This document shows, one piece after another, positions 1-9,600 of a DNA stretch of 64,000 nucleotides (the first letter of the stretch is position 1; the number at the start of each line of letters is the position of its first letter). Origin of the DNA: a virus. The position numbers and the translations under genes are program-made. The notes under the pieces were generated by a model, which was not told the origin of the DNA, searched no databases, and saw nothing but the letters and a program-made list of their open reading frames with translations. The stretch covers positions 33,159 through 97,158 of the IMG/VR virus record IMGVR_UViG_3300047678_000239, one strand, 5' to 3'.

Positions 1-293
1 CCCGTCTTTGAGAACATTTTTTCATCCTGTTTGGTTCCCCAACGAATTTCTTTTTTACAAGAAGTGCATCGAACGTTTGTCTCTTCACGAACAATGTCCA
101 TAATTGGAGTGTGAGAGGTCTTTCCATAAGACTTTTGAATCCAAGTTTTACCCTTAGAATCGGTCCAAATTTCTCCTTCTTTTCGTGTGGAATTATCCTC
201 CACACCTTCATAGCCCACTTGAGTAATCGGCCTTTCGCCGTTCAAGTATTGCTGAACCATCTCAATATTCGATTTATTTTTTGCGTGTTTCAT
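1..293 (-). CDS. Zinc-knuckle hypothetical protein, C-terminus cut by window edge
   Basis: An open frame runs from an ATG at 291-293 leftward off the window edge, giving about 97 codons. The start is lysine/asparagine rich and hydrophilic. Close to the edge it has RCTSCKKEIRW (Cys at residues 76 and 79), which looks like the first half of a Cys4 zinc ribbon whose second CxxC would lie outside the window. No AT-rich late box is directly upstream. No function is recognised; a small nucleic-acid or protein-binding zinc protein is a guess from the CxxC only. Confidence 0.6.
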   Translation of the reverse strand, partial: MKHAKNKSNIEMVQQYLNGERPITQVGYEGVEDNSTRKEGEIWTDSKGKTWIQKSYGKTSHTPIMDIVREETNVRCTSCKKEIRWGTKQDEKMFSKT

Positions 294-325
294 AGTTACA
301 ACCGTGTAGTTATATATATGAAAAC

Positions 326-3178
326 TTAGAGGTTATCGCCCGAATTGGTTATTTTTTTATCTAACAAAAACCTCAATAGATAAATGATGTAACTTACTCC
401 CTTATAATTGGTAGAACCAATGGCTTCTTTGAGTTTCTTAAATTTATCTACCACAAACTTTATTTGTTGGTCAGTTTTTTCAGCGGTGTCTGGGTCAACC
501 GTTGGCTTTACTTTTTCCCATTGTTTTAATGTATCCAACAGTTCTTTTGAAGATGTGGCTACGGCATCGCTTGCTCTTTTGCGAATATTTTCCGAATCAA
601 GTCTGTCTCCATTTTCTCTGAGCTCTGCAAATACAGCCAATGCTATTTTATTTAAAGTGACTTCATCTGTTCCAGGCCCAACGGTTTGTCTAGCTGATTG
701 GATAGCCTTGTTTATAGTAGCGGCATGCGTGGTTTTAAATCCAAACACATTCTTCAAAAATTCTCCATCCAATACTTTTTCCAAGTTTCCAAGAGCTTTT
801 CTAGTTCCCCAGGTTTTTTCAGCGATTTGGTGAAATATTTCCGAAGTTCCTTTTATAAAAATATCTTCGTCTGGAAGCCTTATTTTCATCACAACCCCTT
901 CAACTGGATATTTTCCGTCGCCATGAGATAGGAATGAATTGATTTTCTCAGCATATTGATTCAATGAGCCTTGCAATTGCTTTCTAATGGTCAATATCAT
1001 CTTCTTGAGGGCGAGCTTCTCCGGTGTATCCTTCCTCGACCTCAATAATGTCATAGCTCCAGCTAATTTTTTAGGGTCTTCAATGAAATCTTGAACTCCA
1101 CTGAAATCGAATACAAGACCCTCTCTTGAAAGATTTCCATGTTGTAAAATGTTATACACCTTCCACTCCGGGTCTTCGGTGTTGATTATCATATTTAGAA
1201 TTCCATCGGATGTTGTATCTCCATCCTTACTCACAGCTCCAAAGCAAACAAATGCTCCTTTATTTCCCAATTTTGCTCTATTATATTTAGTTGAAGCAAA
1301 CACCACATCACCGAATTCATTTCCCTTGTGAGTCAATACCGGAAACATTTCTGATGTTATTTTGAAAAATCCATATTGCTTAAAGGCGGCCTGTAATCTC
1401 CTTTGGAACGGAACATAACTATTCAAAAACAGTAGTGCTTGATAAAAATGTGAAGTAAATGGATTGTTGAATCGTTCCGCTAAATCTACAGTTATTTCTC
1501 CGCTATTCGCTGATTCGAGATAGAATTTTCCGGATTGATTTAATCCAAACATACATGGTGAACCGTCAAGTTTTTCAGTGACGCTTACATTATCGTTGAC
1601 TGACAAATCCAATTTTCCCGACTTTACAAGAGGCTGAATTTTCTGAAGAAATCTAAGGAAAGCTCCGTCAGACATTTCACTTGTTCCATGAAATCTTTGA
1701 ATAGAAATCTTATCTTCTGTTAAACTCGGATTCTTTGAGTCTGTGTGGGCAGATATGCTTTCTTTGTATCCCTGAATTACTTTATCTCTTATTTCGGGAA
1801 ACTTAAATGAATTCGACTTGAACAGTGCGTAGACTTTTTCGAAGGTATCAATGTCGGAGAACGATTTATCGTCACCAAATAGAAATTTAGAGACAAAATT
1901 CATATCGTCGGATTTGAATTCTCTTGAAATTTCCTTTCTTTTACCCTTTGGAGTGAGTGTAAATTTTTGAAGATAAAAACCTTCTCCTGGGGTCAGCATG
2001 TATTTCTGTTTAACTCCTTCAATTGAGCCCTCATCTTCAATCAATTGAGCGAATATTTCCATTATGAAAAGATTTCTATACTTTGCTTTATATTCACTAC
2101 CTGGAGCTCCACTATACAGTTTATCTCTCCAATTTCTTTTTCCCAACATTATATCAAGTTGAACAAATGGTGTGGCGTCTTCTTTGTCCGCTCCAACAAA
2201 TTCTTGAGGAAATCCATTTGGTTGTTGAGCAATGCCCAATAAATGAATTTGATTTAGGCCTGGTGCAAAAACAAACGACTTTGGTGCTCCAATTTTTTCG
2301 AAATAAGCCTTAATCGCTGGAAACAATTCTTCTTTGGTTGGATTTACTTTTAAAAACTTTGCTAATTCATCTGAATCAATAGCGATGTCAATATCGCCCA
2401 TAATATCTTTTTGATGATTGCCGATTTTCGAATATTGAATTTTGTCCAAACCATATAGTTCGAGGGTATGAGAAATCGTGGAATCTAAATTACTTTGTTT
2501 GACCTGCGACACTCCTTGGTCAAACATGTTTCCACCTTCTTTCAGAGGAATCTTTTTTTCTGATTGGCTAAATTTCTTAAACATCAAATCTGACAATTTT
2601 AAATCATACCATCCAAATATCTGTTTAAATAAAGTCGGAGAATTTTGTGTGGCTATTAAATTTCGTATTTCCGTTCCGCTTAGTTCTCTACCAGAAACCT
2701 TAATAGAAGTGTGTGGTAACGTGAGAACATATCCATGTTTTTTGAAACCTTGTAAATTGTTTTTGTTTTTCTCATAATCTTGAAGATAGGTGGCCTCGCC
2801 GCTTTTCTTCGTTCCAATTACCAGTCTACCAGCATCCTTTTCACCAAATCCAAAAACAATAGCTGTGTCATCGCTTAGTTTTTCCGTTATTTCGACAGCT
2901 GAATATGGGCTCTTTGTTTGAATAATTTTATTTGCAGGAACTCCATACTTCATCCAAATTTTCTTTTTATCATCAAAATTAAGCGGACTCTTCGCTGGGT
3001 CGGTTAAATTTGATGTAGCGACGAATACGTTGTTGGCTCCAAATTTCGATACTAACCATTTATACGTTTCAAAATGGTGTAAGCCCGCAGGCTGAAATCG
3101 TCCAGGATAAATAGCGACAACTTTATCAGCGCCCATTTCCTCAATTAGAGATTCAATCAAACTGTCGGATAACGTCAT
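326..3178 (-). CDS. Large multidomain protein with three nucleotidyltransferase-type modules
   Basis: A 950-residue protein. Residues 20-180 look like a HIGH-superfamily cytidylyl/NMN adenylyltransferase: GRFQPAGLHHFE at 26-37 and the second signature SGTEIRNLI near 170. The middle has a DNA polymerase beta-type signature, GDIDIAID near residue 260, followed by a third acidic strand VQLDIMLG. From about residue 530 there is a covalent nucleotidyltransferase (ligase/capping type) signature: EKLDGSP near 535 (KxDG, the AMP-accepting lysine in that family), EGVVMKI and a later IKGTS. All three are seen in one uninterrupted frame. The substrates are unknown; RNA or nucleotide repair or NAD metabolism are possible. 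An ATATTTATAG box ends 2 bases before the ATG, so initiation may be at Met15 or on a near-leaderless message. Confidence 0.75.
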   Translation of the reverse strand: MTLSDSLIESLIEEMGADKVVAIYPGRFQPAGLHHFETYKWLVSKFGANNVFVATSNLTDPAKSPLNFDDKKKIWMKYGVPANKIIQTKSPYSAVEITEKLSDDTAIVFGFGEKDAGRLVIGTKKSGEATYLQDYEKNKNNLQGFKKHGYVLTLPHTSIKVSGRELSGTEIRNLIATQNSPTLFKQIFGWYDLKLSDLMFKKFSQSEKKIPLKEGGNMFDQGVSQVKQSNLDSTISHTLELYGLDKIQYSKIGNHQKDIMGDIDIAIDSDELAKFLKVNPTKEELFPAIKAYFEKIGAPKSFVFAPGLNQIHLLGIAQQPNGFPQEFVGADKEDATPFVQLDIMLGKRNWRDKLYSGAPGSEYKAKYRNLFIMEIFAQLIEDEGSIEGVKQKYMLTPGEGFYLQKFTLTPKGKRKEISREFKSDDMNFVSKFLFGDDKSFSDIDTFEKVYALFKSNSFKFPEIRDKVIQGYKESISAHTDSKNPSLTEDKISIQRFHGTSEMSDGAFLRFLQKIQPLVKSGKLDLSVNDNVSVTEKLDGSPCMFGLNQSGKFYLESANSGEITVDLAERFNNPFTSHFYQALLFLNSYVPFQRRLQAAFKQYGFFKITSEMFPVLTHKGNEFGDVVFASTKYNRAKLGNKGAFVCFGAVSKDGDTTSDGILNMIINTEDPEWKVYNILQHGNLSREGLVFDFSGVQDFIEDPKKLAGAMTLLRSRKDTPEKLALKKMILTIRKQLQGSLNQYAEKINSFLSHGDGKYPVEGVVMKIRLPDEDIFIKGTSEIFHQIAEKTWGTRKALGNLEKVLDGEFLKNVFGFKTTHAATINKAIQSARQTVGPGTDEVTLNKIALAVFAELRENGDRLDSENIRKRASDAVATSSKELLDTLKQWEKVKPTVDPDTAEKTDQQIKFVVDKFKKLKEAIGSTNYKGVSYIIYLLRFLLDKKITNSGDNL

Positions 3179-3180
3179 GA

Positions 3181-3190
3181 CTATAAATAT
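3181..3190 (-). promoter_or_regulatory. Late-type box ATATTTATAG
   Basis: Reads ATATTTATAG on the coding strand, ending 2 bases upstream of the ATG at 3178. It is one of about 15 such boxes in the window and is the reverse complement of the T4 late core. Confidence 0.5.
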
Positions 3191-3369
3191 TAAATAGGGT
3201 CTGACTTCGGTGGAGTTTGTTCTGGCTGAGACATAGCTAACTTAATTAGACTATCCACACATTGAATCGCTCCCTCTATGGCAATTGCAGTATTAGCAGC
3301 GTTTCTCTGTTGAGTCTGATAATTCTTTTTGATTTCAATTAATTCTTGAAGTGAGATTGTTTTTTCCAT
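3190..3369 (-). CDS. Small hypothetical protein (59 aa)
   Basis: A short frame starting at ATG 3367-3369 and ending at TAA 3190-3192, just before the 950-residue gene. The protein begins MEKTISLQELIEIKKNYQ and ends in a Pro-rich tail. It is mostly helical and Gln/Asn rich, with no recognisable domain. An AT-rich box of the late type (ATATTTATT) lies 3 bases upstream of the ATG, which supports it as a gene. The function is unknown. Confidence 0.55.
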   Translation of the reverse strand: MEKTISLQELIEIKKNYQTQQRNAANTAIAIEGAIQCVDSLIKLAMSQPEQTPPKSDPI

Positions 3370-3409
3370 ACAAATAAATATATACAGAATTCAGAATAGA
3401 CCATTATAA

Positions 3410-3598
3410 TTAGGTATTGTCCGCTTCAAGAATGATTGTTGCGCCCGTTACATACGAAGCATCTGATGCTCTTCTCAATTCAACAAACAAAGTAGTTGAA
3501 CGGAATTGACCCAACGGAGCGGTTCTTCCCCAAGAACGGTCAAATGAAAGACTCATCCACGTATTGATAAGAGCCTGATGCTTTGAAGGATAACTCAT
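3410..3598 (-). CDS. Small hypothetical tail-associated protein
   Basis: A 62-residue protein starting 3 bases after the stop of the 2199-residue fibre gene and so probably co-translated with it. It has no signal peptide or membrane segment. Its composition (Ser, Thr, Arg, aromatic residues) fits a small beta-rich virion protein or a fibre chaperone, but no family is recognised. The position directly after a giant fibre is where phages often place fibre assembly factors; that is inference from position only. Confidence 0.55.
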   Translation of the reverse strand: MSYPSKHQALINTWMSLSFDRSWGRTAPLGQFRSTTLFVELRRASDASYVTGATIILEADNT

Positions 3599-3601
3599 AC
3601 A

Positions 3602-6600
3602 TTATAGGCAAAGTCCATTGTAACTGTCTTGAACTATAATATCGATTCCAACAGTTGCTATATTGTTGTTAGCATCAGTGACGGTGACTTCAACAGGAAT
3701 TGTGTAATCGTCTCGACATGAGATACCAACACGGAACTTGGTCGTAGCAGATGTTGGAGAAACGGCCGGACCTGTCCATAGATATGTGTATGGAGCAACC
3801 CCATTGTGAGGAGTTGCTGTAACAGAAGCGGTATCATTTTCACAATATCCTCCAGCTGTATAACATCCAGCAAACAATGAAGATTGGTTAAGTGTGACTG
3901 ACAACGGAACTGGAGTAGGCGTTGGTGTCGGTGTTGGAGTAGGTGTTGGAGTAGGTGTTGGAGTTGGTCCAGGCGTAGAAGTAGGCGTAGGTGTCGGAGT
4001 AGGAGTTGGAGCTCCAGGCGTAGGCGTTGGAGTAGGAGTTGCCGTAGGTGTAGGTGTAGGTGTCGCCGGGACCACACTGTATTGATACCAAATATCTCCA
4101 TCACTTCCTCCTGATGGAGCTGAAGTTGAGATAAATCTGTTTCCTGTTGAATTGCTTCCAATCAGAGTTGTTCCGCCATCAATTGATACACCCGTAGTTG
4201 TTATTCTAAATCTTTCAACGCTTCCTGAGAAAACTCCCGAAGAAGAAAATGCACTATTTGAGTAGAATCTAAACGACCCCGTTCCGGATTGTATAAAGTC
4301 AAAGTGTCCGTCTTTACCAGCTCTTCTCAAAATGCGAGATTCACCATCAAGAAGTCTATTCGTTGAGTGGAAATCAATCCAAGTTGGAAATTGAGTATAA
4401 GATGTTTGTAATCCTCCAATTTCAAATCCAATACCACCCTGGTCAACACTTCCGGTTGGATTCTGTTCAAAGTTTGAATATGCTAGATTTACATTACCAC
4501 CATTTGTAACTACGAGCTGTCCACCGTTGATAGCAGAACCGAATACATTTCCAGCATTTATTGTAGCAGCATTTAATACAAGAGAAACGTTTACAGTTCC
4601 AGCATTGATTTTAGAAGCATCGATGTTTCTAATGTATGCCTGGTCCATATAAACTCCAGCTCCATCTACTGTAAATGGTGCTGTGTTTTGGGTTCCGGAA
4701 GCATTTACTATTTGAAATTTATCAACTTGAATAACAAAAGCTGACGCACTTCCTGCTCCACCAGCATTTGTCAAACGGAAACCAGCCACTCTGTTTCCAG
4801 CAGTTACGTTCAATACATACTCAGATGCTACAGAGCCACTCAACGTGGCTACAGCTGTTGAGGTTACGCTTACACTGGCCGAAGCATTGTTTGCCACAGC
4901 AGATACCGTTGATATTGATTGAGCTGCTGATGAACTATTTGATACAACTGTTCCTTGAAGAGTTGTTATTGTGGATGCTAGAGAAGATGAATTTGATGTA
5001 GCCGTTGCCGTCATCGTATCCATTCTCGACGCTTCCGACGAACTGTTTGTTGTGACGGTTCCCTTTAAAGTTGTGAACGTGCTTGAGAACGAAGAAGAGT
5101 TGTTTACAACACTGCTGTTGATTGTATCCATTCTTGTAGCGGCCGAAGAAGAATTGGATACAACCGTGTTAGCAATTGTTGCCATTGAGGCAGAATTGTT
5201 ATTTACAGTAGATGAAAGAGACGTTATTGTTGTAGCAAAAGACGAGGAATTCGATGATATTGTCGAATTCGTTGAAGTTATTGCGCTTGAAAATGAAGAT
5301 GAATTGGTCGTTACTGAGCTTCTAATTGCTGTCTCCGATATAGCAAAAGACGAAGAATTTGAAGTAACTGTGGCACCAAGTGTTACTATAGAAGCGGCCA
5401 GTGAAGACGAATTACTTGTGGCTGTTGACCTGATGGCAGTCTCAGAAACGGCAAATGATGCTGAATTCGAAATTATTGTAGAGTTGGCTGTTACTATACC
5501 GGCCGCTAGAGAAGCCGAAGCGGTAGTTGCGGATGCACTAACCGTTGTAATTGTTCCGGCTAAGGAGGAAGAATTACTTGCAACTGTAACGTTGGTTGAT
5601 GTGAGATTCGAAGAAAATGACGAGCTATTCGTGGTTACAGAGCTTCGTAGAGCAGTTTCTGAAGTTGAGAATGATTGAGAAACTGTTGTTATTGTTCCCT
5701 GAGTAGTTACTATTGAACTTGCCAGAGAAGCCGAGCCGCTGGTGTATGTAGAACTAATTACATCCATTCTCAAAGCGGCCGAGGACGAATTGGAAACTAC
5801 AGTTGAATTTGTCGTAGTCAGAGCACTTGAGAATGACGCTGAATTTGTCGTCGCTGCGCTTCTGATAGCTGTTTCGGACACAGCGAACGAAGACGAAACA
5901 TTAGTAACTGTTGCATTTGTTATAGCCAACGATGATGAAAATGATGCTGAATTGGTTACTACCGTTGAACTCAACGTATCAATTCTTCCAGCCAAAGACT
6001 GCGATGTGCTTGTGGCTGTTGTGTTCGTAGTGGTTATGGCACTTGAGAACGATGACGAATTGCTTGTCGCTGTGCTTCTTATAGCCGTTTCCGATGTGGC
6101 AAATGATTGAGAAACGGTCGTTATGGTGCCTTGAGTGGTTACAATACTTGCAGCCAAGGAGGCTGAACCGCTTGTGTAAGTTGCACTGATACTATCCAAT
6201 CTTCCCGCGGCAGAAGATGACGCTGTTGTAGCAGCCAAAGAAACGGTTGTTATTGATGCGGCTAATGAGGATGAATTGGTTGTTACATTTGAACTAATTG
6301 TATCCATTCTCGCCGCTGCTGAGGACGAGTTTGTGGTAACAGTCGAATTTAAAGTAGAAACGGTAGCAGCGTTGTTGTTGACCGTAGAGGTTAGAGCATT
6401 GACTGTTGTTGTAAACGAAGCTGAATTAGTCACCACAGCAGAGTTAACCGTTGTTATACTTGCAGCTAATGATGAAGAATTTGTGACTACCGAAGCACTT
6501 AGAGTAGTCGCTACCGTTGCTGCTGATGATGAATTTGACGCAATTGTTCCAGCTTGAGTGGTTATCAGTGATGAGAACGAAGAAGAATCTGATATAGCGT

Positions 6601-9600
6601 TTGCACTTAAAGTTGTTATTCTCGTAGAAACGGACGAACTTAGAGTCGTAGCCGCTGCTTGAGTTGTAACAATACTTGCTGCCAATGAGGCTGAAGCTGA
6701 GGTTGTTGAGGCTGACAGTGAATCGACTCTTCCAGCTAACGAGGACGAGGTTGTTGTTAACGAACCTTGAACAGAAATTATACTTGATACGAAAGAAGCT
6801 GACGCAATTGCTGTCGAACTACTGAGTGTAGATATGGATTGAGCCAAAGACGATGAATTTGATACAACGGTTCCTTGAGTGGTTGTGATACTTGCCGCCA
6901 AAGAAGATGAAGCGGTTGTTATACTCGACGCCAAAGTATCCAATCTAGTCGCAGCAGATGAAGAATTTGTGGTTACTGTAGCTTGTAAGGTGGTTATAAC
7001 CGCTGCAGCGGATGAGGAATTGGCCGTAACGGAACTTCTTAACGCCGTTTCAGAAACAGCAAATGACTGAGAAACGGTTGTTATAGTTCCTTGTGTTACT
7101 CCGATACTTGAAGATAACGAAGATGATGCCAATGCTATACTTGATGCCAAACTATCTTCACGAACCGCCACTGATGAAGAGTTGGTTATAACAGTTGATG
7201 ATAGACTTACAATTGAGGCTGCTAAAGAAGAAGAAGCATTTACCAAAGAGCCGCTAGTGGAAGTGATTCTTGTGGCTAATGAAGATGACGTTATTGTTAA
7301 CGTTGTGTTCGTAGTTACTATAGAAGCTGCCAACGAAGATGAATTGCTGGTCGCGGTTGAAGCGACTCCATCCAATCTAGAAGCAGCTGAAGATGACGCT
7401 GTTGTAGCAGCCAAAGAAACGGTTGTTATTGATGCAGCTAATGAGGATGAATTGGTTGTTTGTGTGGATGATAACGTGTCAATTCTTCCGGCCAGAGATG
7501 ACGATGCCGTTGTCTGTGCCAGCTGAACGTTTGTGATGTTTGCAGATATTGATGCAGAATCTAGTCCGATATATGATGCGGAAAGTGTCGATACTCTCAA
7601 GGCGATTGAGCTTGAGTTGGTAGAAATTGTTGTTGACAAGTTACCAATCGAAGAACTAAACGAAGAAGAAGAGGCCAAATACGAGCTATTCAATGTCGTA
7701 ACGGATAGAGCAATTGAACTAGAGTTCGTTGAAATTGCTGTAGATAATCCACCAATCGAAGAACTGAAAGAAGAAGAGGCCGTTGTATATGAACTGTTGA
7801 GGTTGGAAACAACAGCCGCAATTGAGCTCGAATTATTCGTAATTGTGGTTGTGAGAGAACCAACTGATGAACTAAACGAAGCAGAAGCGGCCACATACGA
7901 ACTGTTCAGGTTTGTTACAGTTAGAGCCACAGATGCCGAATTTGTTGTAATCGTTGTTGTAAGAGAACCAACCGATGAGCTGAATGACGCTGATGCGGCC
8001 ACATACGAACTGTTTAATGTGGTGACTCTGGCCGCCATAGAGCTCGAATTGTTAGTATCCGTTGTCGCCAAGGTTCCAATCGAAGAACTAAACGACGATG
8101 ATGCTGCCTGATAAGAGCTATTGAGGCTCGTAAATACAGACGCAATTGAAGATGAATTCGTTGTTACAGTTGTTGAAAGATTACCAATCGAAGAACTAAA
8201 CGACGATGATGCGGCAGTAAAGGAACTGTTCAAACTCGTTACAACAATTGCCGCGGAACTTGAGTTTGTGGCTATAGTCGAACTCAATGTATTAATTGAT
8301 GAACTTAGTGACGATGACGCGGCTAAATAAGAGCTATTGAGATTGGATACAACAAGAGCAATTGAACTAGAATTTGTCGTTACACTTGTCGTTAATGAAC
8401 CAATTGAGGAACTGAATGAAGAAGATGCCGCTGTGTAAGATGTATTTAGATTTGATACAACCAACGCGACGGATGCTGAATTCGTTGTTATCGTGGTGGA
8501 TAGACTTCCAATCGAAGAGCTAAATGAAGATGATGCTGTTGTATAAGAACTATTCAAAGTTGTTACACGGAGAGCCATCGAACTTGAATTATTGGTATCG
8601 GTTGTAATCAACGAACCAACGGAAGAACTAAGTGAAGATGAGGCGGCTAAATATGAGCTATTTAGGCTTGTGAACACAGCAGCAATTGACGATGAATTAT
8701 TCGTAATTGTGGTTGTGAGAGAACCAACTGATGAACTCAATGATGCTGAGGCGGCTAGGTAAGAAGAATTTATGTTATCCGTCTTCAATGCCATCGATTG
8801 AGAAAAGGTCGTCTGGGTCGAATTTGTTGAGGTTATCGACGCTGCAAGAGATGAAGAATCTGTGGTTACTCTTGATGAAAGATTGTTGAATTGTGAAGCA
8901 AGAGATGATGATGTATCAGTCAACTGCTGTTGAATATTCAAAACTTGTGTTTCAATTGAACCTGAGTTGGTTGAGAAAGAACCAGACAACAACGTAATCT
9001 GCAAAGCTAGAGAAGCTGATTGGGTTGTGAAAACTCCTTGCATCGTTGTCATGGATGCAGCCAATGACGCTGATGTGGTGGTGGTTGTGGCCGAAATTGA
9101 ATCTGCTCTACCAGCAAAAGAAGAACTGTTTGTTATTATCGTTCCTTGAACCGTGCTAATGGATGCGGATTGATTTAACAGAGAACTTGATTGAATAATT
9201 ACACTTCCCGACAATCTCGATAACGACGAACTGACTATTGAGAGAGACGATGAAGTGGTCGTAGTAATTGCCGTCAATGAGCTAGAAACGGTTGTTAATA
9301 GCGAAGCGGACGCTCCAGCAGCTGCTCCAAGAACAGACAGCCCGGTTGCCAATGAAGATGAAATAGTAACTAATGATGCTGATGTCTCTGTTGAGTTTAT
9401 GCTCACCGACGAAAGAGAAGAAGATATGGCCGTGGATGCTATAGAAGTCGAAGACGACACCGCTAAGCTTGTTGCTGTCAAGGACGAAGACAGAGACGTT
9501 CTAGCCGTTGAATCTGATGCGGACAATGACGTTACCGCTGCAGATGTTGAGGAGGATATAGCAGAATTCGTGACGGTCAACGAAGACGATAGAGAAGCCA

